Of a stretch of 64,000 nt of DNA, positions 52,701 to 61,700 are shown in pieces. The notes beneath the pieces are model-generated. The model did not search any database. It was given only the letters and a program-made list of their open reading frames with translations, and was not told the origin of the DNA. How positions within the stretch are numbered: the stretch's first letter is position 1; every line of letters starts with the position of its first letter. A program made the position numbers and the translations under genes. The stretch spans positions 1 through 64,000 of the forward strand of contig NZ_FWFZ01000012.1 in assembly GCF_900172355.1 (NCBI RefSeq), written 5' to 3'. The stretch comes from Roseisalinus antarcticus. GTDB taxonomy: Bacteria > Pseudomonadota > Alphaproteobacteria > Rhodobacterales > Rhodobacteraceae.

Positions 52701-55700
52701 GCCGGCCACGGTCACGGCGAACCGGTCGAGGCCCGCGGCGTCCAGCGCCCCGATCCCGGCGGTGCCCAGGGTTGTGCTTGCCGCGTCGAGCGTGCCGGCC
52801 TCGAGCGCACCGCCCCAGTCGCGCATCTCCACCGAGACGTCGGCGCCGTCCCCGGACACGCCGGTGACGTAATAGAGGCCATCCTGGGCCCCGCCTGCGC
52901 CCGACAGGTTCAGCACCTGCCCCGTGCCCAGCAGCGTGCCGCGCCGCGCCTCGGCCGAGGCCACGCCGGTGTTGGTCGCGGCGGCCCGCGCACCCGAACC
53001 CGCGCCATAGATCGCCCCCGAGGAGGATTGCGCATCGGCGAAGGCGCCGCCACCGGTCGCGGCGCCGGTCTCGTCGGCGTTCAGCCGGGTCTCGACGGTG
53101 ATGTCGCCGCCCGCGGTGACCCGAGCGTTCTCGCCGACGTAGGTGGTGATGTTCGGCGCGTTCGTGGCCTCGGTCAGCGCGACCCCGATGGAGAGGCCGT
53201 AAGAGACCGCGATGCCCTTGGTCTGGGCATAGGCGATCGAATCCGCGACGGTCCGGATCGTGAAATCGCCGCCTGTGACGATGTCCGCCCCGTCCTCGAC
53301 GAAGAGGTTCACGGTCGGGTCGGACTTGGCCACCGCCCGGACCCCGATCCCGGCGCCCAGACCCACGGCGAGGCTTTCGCCCCGCGCGATGGCCGTTGAG
53401 GAGGTGTCAAGCTGCAGGGTCAGGTCGCCGGGATATTCGATCCGGCCCTGAAGCGAGATGTCGATTGTGCCGCCGGCCTCGGCATAGGCGTTGACCGAGC
53501 CGATGGCGATGGCGTTGATCGCGGCCCCGCCGCCCTCGGCCACCGCCGAATTCTCGATGTCGATGCCGATGAAGAGGTTGCCGTCCGCGTCGACACTGCC
53601 CGCCGACAGGAGAGCCCCCTCGCCGATGCTCATCCGCACGACCGGGTTGCTGATGGCGGAGATGTTGACCACCGTGCTCAGCCCGACGGGCAAGGCGCCG
53701 GACTCGCCATCGCCACCCGTGACCAGGGTCGAGACCCGAGAGCCGAACACCTGGGTCGGCGTCAGCACCGCGTGGGTGCCGGTGCCGTCGTCAGGGGTCG
53801 CGCCCGAGGCGACGTTGATCCCGGGCAGGCGACGCTCGCCGGGCAGCATCCTGGCCAGCATCAGGTCGCCGCGCTGCTCTCTGTCCGCGTGGTCGAGGCC
53901 GATGGCGTGGCCCATCTCGTGCATCACCACGGTCAACAGGTCGACCCGGGCCCGGGCCTGCCCGCCCGTGGCGGTCAGCACGTAGGGGTCGGGCGTGAAT
54001 TCCTCGTCCTGCATCGGGGTCGCGTCGACGAACCAGCCCTGGCCCGAGGCGCTGATGTCGACGATCACGGCGTCGCCCTCATAGACCGCGAGATACTCGC
54101 GCCGCAGGTTCTCGACCGAGAAGCCGAGCGCATCGAGCCGGTCCGCCTGCGCCTGCGACAGGCCCGACGCCTGCCAGCGCGCCCGGGCCGCTGCGACGAC
54201 ACTTTCCAGCGCCGCCTGGTCGATGTAGCCGCCGGGGTCGGCGGGCGCCTCGGTCTGACCCAGGATCGCGGCGGGGCCGCGCGGGATCTCCAGCCGCTTC
54301 AGCACCGAGCCGCCAAAGCGGTCCTGGACCCGCAGGAAGACCTCGTAGATCCCGTCATCGTCGTTGTCGGGCACCAGCTCGCCCCCGATCTCGCCGCCGA
54401 CATACTGCAACCGGATGTCGTCGACCGCATTGCCCAGATCGTCGCCCGGATCCAGGATCGTCACGACCTCGAACAGGTCCGCATCCGCGCCACCCACCAA
54501 GCTGACCCGCAGGGAGTCGCGGCCCTGATCGTCGCTGATCGTCAGCCCGTCCACCGCCCGGGTCTTGCCCGTTCCCGAAAGTGACAGCCCGGCCGAAACG
54601 GCGATCACGGGTGCGGCGTTGTTGGCACGGGTCTCGAGGTCGGTGACGACCTGATCGAGGGTGACGGTTCCGGTCTCGGGCTCGTCGTTGGTATCGTAGG
54701 ACGGAAACAGGCTCCTCTCCTGCAGGCCCGCGAAATAGAAGCTGCCGCCCGCCGTGGCGCTGGCGTTGCCGGCGATGATCGGCACCAGCTCGACGCTCGA
54801 ATCCGCCTGAGGCGGGGTCGAGCCGGCATCGACCCCGGGGCCCACCTTCTTGCCGAAAACGGCGACCGGGGCGTTCGCGATGACGACCATGTCCCCCGTG
54901 GTTGCGGCGAGGTTGGCCACCGGCGGCGTGCCGGTGCCTGCGTCAAGCGACGGGTCGCCGACCGCGGCGGTCACCGTCGGCTGCGTGCTTGCCAGCACAT
55001 TGGTGCGGATCCAGACCAGACCGCCGGGGTCCGCTTCGGCGGTCGCGTCAGCCCCATGCGCTGCGCTTGCCAGGACACTGACCCGCCCGTTCGCCGTGGC
55101 ATCGCCCTTTTCGAACTGGGCGGTGACCGCCCCGTCCGCCCGCACCTGCGAACGGGCCGAGCCGTCGCCCGCCAGCCCCTCGACGCGGCTGAGGCCATAG
55201 CCCTCCGCATCCACGGCCGACAGCGACACGATGTCGAAGTCGCCGCCGATGTCCATGACGCCGCCGGTCGCCACCTTCGCGGTTATCGTCGGTGTCACGG
55301 TGACGTCCCCGATGGCGCCCTCGGCCTTGTTCGGGTCGTCGGAATCGGCGTTGAACGCGAAGAGCCCGCCGCTGGGAGACTTGCCCTCGGCATAGGCGCG
55401 CCCCGAGGTCCGCGAGAACGTCCAGTCGTCCGCGGGCGAGGCCCGCTCGTGCCGGTAATTGTTGAGCGCCAGCACCCGGACATCGCCCAGCGCCCGGACC
55501 TCGGGCGCGGTGACCTCGGCCAGGACCTCGGGGGTGACGGTCAGGTCGCTTTCGGACCGCGAGATCGCGACCAGCCCATAGGACCGCCCGCGCGCGAGGG
55601 CCTGCGCGTCGTTGAGCGATTGCGCGGTGACGATCAGATCGCCGTCGATGGGCAGCGTTTCAGACCCGATCCGCCCGGTCTCGACAAGCGCCGTCACCGT

Positions 55701-58700
55701 CGGCGACAGCGACACGACCGTCTTGGCCCCCGCGAAGCCGATGCTGAGCGCACCGCCGGACAGGGCATCCGCATTGGCACCGGCATAGGAGACATCCACG
55801 GCGGTGACATGGATGTCGTTCGGGCCCGTGCCGTCCAGCCCCTCGACATTGGCCGACAGGATCGCCTTGACCGTGCCGGTGACGGTGGTCGATGCATCGC
55901 TGATCCCGATGGGGGCGCCGACGAGGCCGATGGCGATCGCAGAGCCGCCGGAAGCCGCCCGCACGTCGTTCGCCGAGGCGGCCTCGACGGTCACGTCCCC
56001 ACCGGTCCGGATCGTGCCGCCCGCGTTCGCGGTCACCGTGCCCTCGTAGATCGAGCGCGCGTCCGCGCCGGCGCCGGCGACCGCCAGGGTCAGCCCTCCG
56101 GCGGCCACGACCGACACGGCCAGCCCGTCGGCCGTGATCGCCGAGGCCGACCGGGACCGCATGTCGAACGCGCCCACATCGGCCGTGATGCCGCTGGTGG
56201 CCGCCCGGACCCTGGTCGAGACCTTGTTGATGTTGAACGTGACCCCGACGGCAACGCCGCCACCGGCGAAGCCGCCGAACACCGACACCGCGTAGCTGTC
56301 GGAATCCGAAGTTATCCGCGTCCTGTCCTCGGCGTTCAGGCGCAGGTCCCCGGCCTGGACGGTATGCCCGGTCCCCGTGATCTCGGCCGTGACGGTGTTG
56401 TCGATGCGGTTGAAGGCCAGGGCGCCGCCCAGCGAAAAGCTGAGCCCGCCATAGCCGCCGGCCACCGAGATCGCGGCGCTGAGGGCCTCGACATCGATGC
56501 CGGAGTCGCCGGTCGTCCGCGCGTCCAGCGACACCACGCCGGCGCCGACATCGATGTTGCTGCTGTGCACGGTCGCCGAGACGTTGCGGCTGATCGTGTT
56601 GACTGAATCGACCAGCGCCACCGTAATCGCGACCCCGGCCAGCCCGCCACCGACCGCCGCCGACCCGCCGTCGGACTTGGCCTCGATCTTGCTGGTGTCC
56701 AGCGCCGAGACGCTGACATTGGCCGCGGTGATCCCCTTCTGCGTCGCCGACCGGTCCGCGACGGCCTCGATCCGCGCCTGCAGGCCGCCGAACACGTAGT
56801 TTCCGCTGCGCGCCCCGGAGCCCGCGACCGCGATCCCGGCGGAATAGCCACCGCCGGCCGCCCCGGCGCCGCCGAAGGCATAGCCACCGATCGCGGCATC
56901 AGCGGTCGCCGCCACGGCCAGATCACCGCCGGCGTCGATCCATGCCCGGTCGACGATGGCGACCGTGTCGACGGCGGCGAAATTTGACGTCTTCGCGAAG
57001 CCGGCCGCGAGGCCCAACCCGGCCCCACTGCCCCCAAGGGCCACGCCGATCGCGACGGCGAAGGCGCCGCCGTCGGCGACCATCTGCGACTGGTCCTCGG
57101 CCCGGATCCGGACCGCGCCCGCGGCGTCCACATGCGAGGCGGTGCCGCGGACCGTGGCCTCGACCCCGCTGCGGACGATGTTATCGACCTTGGCGCCGAC
57201 CACCACCAGCCCACCGGAGAAACTCAGCGACACCGCCACGCTGACCCCGCCGACCAGCGCCCGGGTGACCGCCGTCGTGCGTGTCGTCGCGGTGATGTCG
57301 ACGGCGCCGCCGGACAGGATCGCGGCATCCTCGACAATGGCGCGTGTCTCTTGCACCGGACGGCGGGCGGCGCCGCGCAGCTCCGCATAGCGGGTGCCCG
57401 GGTCGGCCACGTAGGCGGCCGGCAGCGCCCCCCGGGCGACCTCGCCGACGATCTCGAAGGCCGCGCCGTCGGCGATCCCGCCGCCGGAGAACGAGATCGT
57501 GTCGGGGCTCGCGGACCGGGCGTCCGCCTCGGTCCGCGCGAGACGGAAGGTATTCCCCGAAACCTCGGTCACGTAATAGCTGCGGCCGAAGTCGATGCCG
57601 TCGATCAGGACGTTCTGGTCGGACGGATCGACCGTGCCCAGAAGCTCCTCGAAGGCGTCCTGTGTCGTCTCGGGCTTGACGTCGCGGTCCACGAACTCCA
57701 GCCGTGGGGTGCGCAGGTAGACCCGGTCGCCTTCTTCCAGCCCGTGGTTGGCCACAGTCAGCGTGCCATTGCCGATGTCCGAGCCCTTGAACGTCGAGAA
57801 ACGGGCGGTGTCATCGACGTTGGGTTTGGCGGCCTGCCGGGTCATCCCGATCTCGTTCTTCGCGACCGAGCCGCCGAAGGCCAGGGCGCCGGCCCCACCC
57901 TTGGGGTCGAGCGCCACCGAGACCGCGACCGAGAAGCCCCCGCTTTCGGCGTAAAGCGCGGACATGTCGTCGGCCCGGACCGTGACATCGCCATCGACGG
58001 CATGAAGCGCCGCCTCGCCAGCCGGGATGCCGGAATGGCTGCCCTGCACCTGCGCCACGGTCGATACGTCCATCAGGTTGCGCGAATCCGACCCCGCCCC
58101 CGAGGCCGCGAGCGAGAAGCCGCCCGCCACCGCGACCGAGCCTGCGATACCCAGCCCGTAGGTGCGCATCTTCTGAACCTTCACCAGGCTCCAATCCCCC
58201 TCGAAGCCCGCGCCCAGGTCGATCGGTTCGGCCGAACGAAACAGGTCGGCACGAAGGGTGGTCCGCGCCGCGTCGGAGGCTTCGTCGGCCAGCAGGGTGG
58301 TCCTGGCCAACCGGATCACGAAATCGCGTTCCTTGACCTCCTCGGACCGAAGCCCCTCCTGGTCCTCCGGCAGCAGGATCTCGGAAATGGTATAGGCTTG
58401 GGTGAAGCCGCTCTCGTTGAGGAAGATGCGGTCCCCGGCCTGGAGCGCCCGCCGCCCGCCGGCCCCGGTCTGCAACAACCTCAGGGCGGCCGAAAGCTCG
58501 GCGTTGGTGTCCGTGCGGATCCGCAGCGTGTTGGTGTCGCGCTCGATCATGACGACCGCCTCGTCGTCGGACATCGCGTCGGACTGCTGGAAGGTCTGGC
58601 CGCCCCCCCCGGGGTCGCTGCGCAGAAGGTAGAAGCTGTCGCTGGAGATCAGATCGACGACGTAGAGCTGATCCTCCTTCAGCCCGGCGACCCCGTCGGT

Positions 58701-61700
58701 CTCGCCGGTGCTCGTGCGCCGCAGCTGGACCCGGTCGCCGTCGGCGAAGCCGTGATCGGTGATCGTGATGATGTCGGTCCCGGCGTCGACCTGGTCCGAG
58801 GTCAGGGTCTTCGTTGCCAGGTCGAGGCCCCTGGTCAGCGCCTCGACGGTCACGTCGTTCTTCGCCTCGATCTGCGACGAGAGCACGTCGGCATGCACCG
58901 TCCCGTCCATGTCGTTGGTCGAGAACGCGGCACCGAGGGACCCCGCCCCGGCGTTGCCTTTGACGGAGACGGACAATGCCACTGCGGTGCCGCCGGCGTC
59001 GGAATCGAGCGCACTTTCATCGAGCGCCCGCACGGTTGCATTCCCGGTGCGGCTTTCGATCAGGGCATCTTCGACGGTCGCGACGGTTTCCTGGTTCAAC
59101 TCGTTGATCGAGACCACGACAGACGCCGCCAGCGCGATGCTGAGGCCGCTGCCGGAGAAGGCGCCCGACCCCGCCCCGCCGAGGGCCATGGCGTCCATCC
59201 GGATGCCCGGCTTCTGGTTGTCCGGCCCGGTCCCGGATTGCTCGGCCGGCGGCACCCCGCCCGAGATCGCCTCGACCGTGACATCGCCCGACGCGGTCAC
59301 GTCCACCGACCGGATCGTGGCGAGCGCCGCGCTGGTCAGCCGGTTCTCGGCCCGCCCGGCGCCGAAGCTGCCGGCGCCGGTGACACCGCCGCCGCCCAGG
59401 CCCGCCGCGATCGCCACCGCCACGCCGCCCGCATCCGCAAGCCATTCGGACCGGTCAATGGCCCGGACGATGACGTCGCCGCCGGCCACCGCCGTCTCGG
59501 CCGTGTTTTCGGAGGTGATCCCGGCCGAGACATGGGTGGCGCCGTAGTTGACGGCGCTCGCCCCTGCCCCTGCCAGGGCGATCGTGGCCGAACCGCTGCC
59601 AAAGCCCGCCGCCACGCTACCCGCCCCGCCGATGGAGACGGATTCGAACTCGGTGATCGCTGTCGCCCTGACCGTGACAGCCTCGCCCGCATCGACCGAG
59701 CTGTTCCGGATGTAGGCCTCGGTCAGGTAATTCGCGGGGTCGTCACCCTCGATCTCTCCCAGCCCGATGCGGTTGTCTGCGATTGACAGACCGACCGAGC
59801 CGGCCACGGCGGCGTCCTTGCCGACCGCAAGGGACAGGGCCACGCCGCCGGCATCGGCCCGCGTCGAGGTCCGGTCCGTGGCCTCGACGGTGACCGACCC
59901 GCCGGCGTTGACGCCGACGGTCGCGACAGGGGTCCCCACGTCGTACTTGCGCGGGGCGTCGGCGATATAGGCCCGCGTGCGCAGATCGACCCGGTTCACC
60001 GCCACGGAGCCGGCAAGTGCCAGCGATCCGGTCAGCCCGCTCCCGGTAGAGACGCCGGCGGACAGCGCCCCCGAGAAGGCGACCGTGTCGATCTTGGCGC
60101 GGGGGCCGTTGCCGCTCTGGTCCGCGATGCCGGGATCCACAATGCCGTAGGCGAGGAAATCGCCCTCGGCCAGAAGCGGCGGCGCCTCCAGCACATGCGC
60201 CTCGACAGTGATGTCGCGACCGGCCTTGATCGAAACCCCGTCGGTATGAGCCGAGAGGCCGACGTCGAAATCCGTGCGGGCGACACCGACGCCGGCCCCC
60301 AGGGCGCCCGTGCTGGAACTGCTCGACCACGCCACCGCGAGCGCCAGCCCCCCGGCGTCGGCGTCCGACACCGACGCCTCGATCGCGGTCAGCCGGATGT
60401 CGCCATTGCTTCCCCCGGCCTCCAGCACGGTGCCCGTGGTCGAGGTTGCCTTGGCCGAGACGTCGCTTTCGACCGTGTTGAAGGTGAAGGCGCCGGCCCC
60501 GCTGAGGCCGATGGCCGGCCCGTTCGAGGACACCGCGCCGGAGGCGGCGATGCCGACGGCGACCCCGGCGATGGTCAGCGCCTGCACGGCCTCGACGCTG
60601 ATGCCTTTGCTGGCCTTCACCGAGACATCGTCGATAAACGCGCTGACCTCGTTGAGGTCGTCGAAGACCCCGGCCTCGTTGATCGCGACCGAAACCCCTG
60701 CGGCGAGCCCCACCGTCAGCTTGTCGCCGCTGGCGAGCGACAATCCGATGGCCGCAGCCGCGGAGACCATGCGGGTGGTGTCGATCGCCCGCACGCTCAG
60801 CGCGCCGGAGGTCTCGAACACCGGATCGCCCAAGGCGTTGCCCCGCTCGATCCCGGCCCGGACATTAGTGCGCAGGATGTTGCCGGCGCCGGACCCGGCG
60901 ACCGAAAAGGCCCCCGCCCTCTCTGAGCCGACCGCAGCCGAGACCGCGATTCCGACGCCGACAGCCAGGACATAGCCATCGACCACGGCATGGACCCGCG
61001 CCGTCCCGTCGCCGGCGCCGCCTTCCGACGTCACCGTGCTGGCCCGGACCTTCGCCTCGACCTCGCGGCGGACTTCGTTGCGGCCGAGGCCGACGCCCAC
61101 GGCGACCGCCACGGTGTTGGGTCCGTTGGCCTTGGAAAACTGCCGGCGATGCCAAAGCCGAGGGCGCCGATCGTGCCCGGGCTGTCCTGGGCGACCACAT
61201 CGACATCCCCGGCCGTCACCGGCGCACGGTCCAGCCGCGCCTCGACACCGCGGTCGATGGTGTTGAAAGCCAGCCCGCCCGCCGCCGCGATCGCATAGCC
61301 GGAGCCGGCCCCGCCGGCAGAAGTTACCCCCGCGCCGGCCCCGGCCACGGCCACGGCCCAGTAATCAGCGGTGCCGTCCCGCTCCAGCTTGGCGGCCTCG
61401 CGCGCCAGCACCGCGTCGCCGCTGGAGGCCGCGACCACACGGGCGTCGATCTTGACCACCCCGGAAGCGGCCACCAGCTCGGTGCCCTCGACATAGGCGG
61501 CGACGCGGTGCCCGCGCAGCGCGTCAACGCCCGAGGTCGTGTCGTCCCGATCGCCGAAAAGGCCGACCAGGTTGACCGACAGGGAGAGGCCCACCGACAC
61601 CGACAGGCGGGTGCCGGCTTGCGAGTTGGATCCACCCGACGCGACGGCCAGAGAGATGCCGCCCCCCGCCGCGTAGGCCGAGGAATGGTCGTAGGCCAGC

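Noticed and set aside
43700-61140. Programmed ribosomal frameshifting in the giant gene
   Set aside because: Neither site has a typical slippery heptamer, and the two shifts have opposite sign so that only both together give a full product; indels are simpler.
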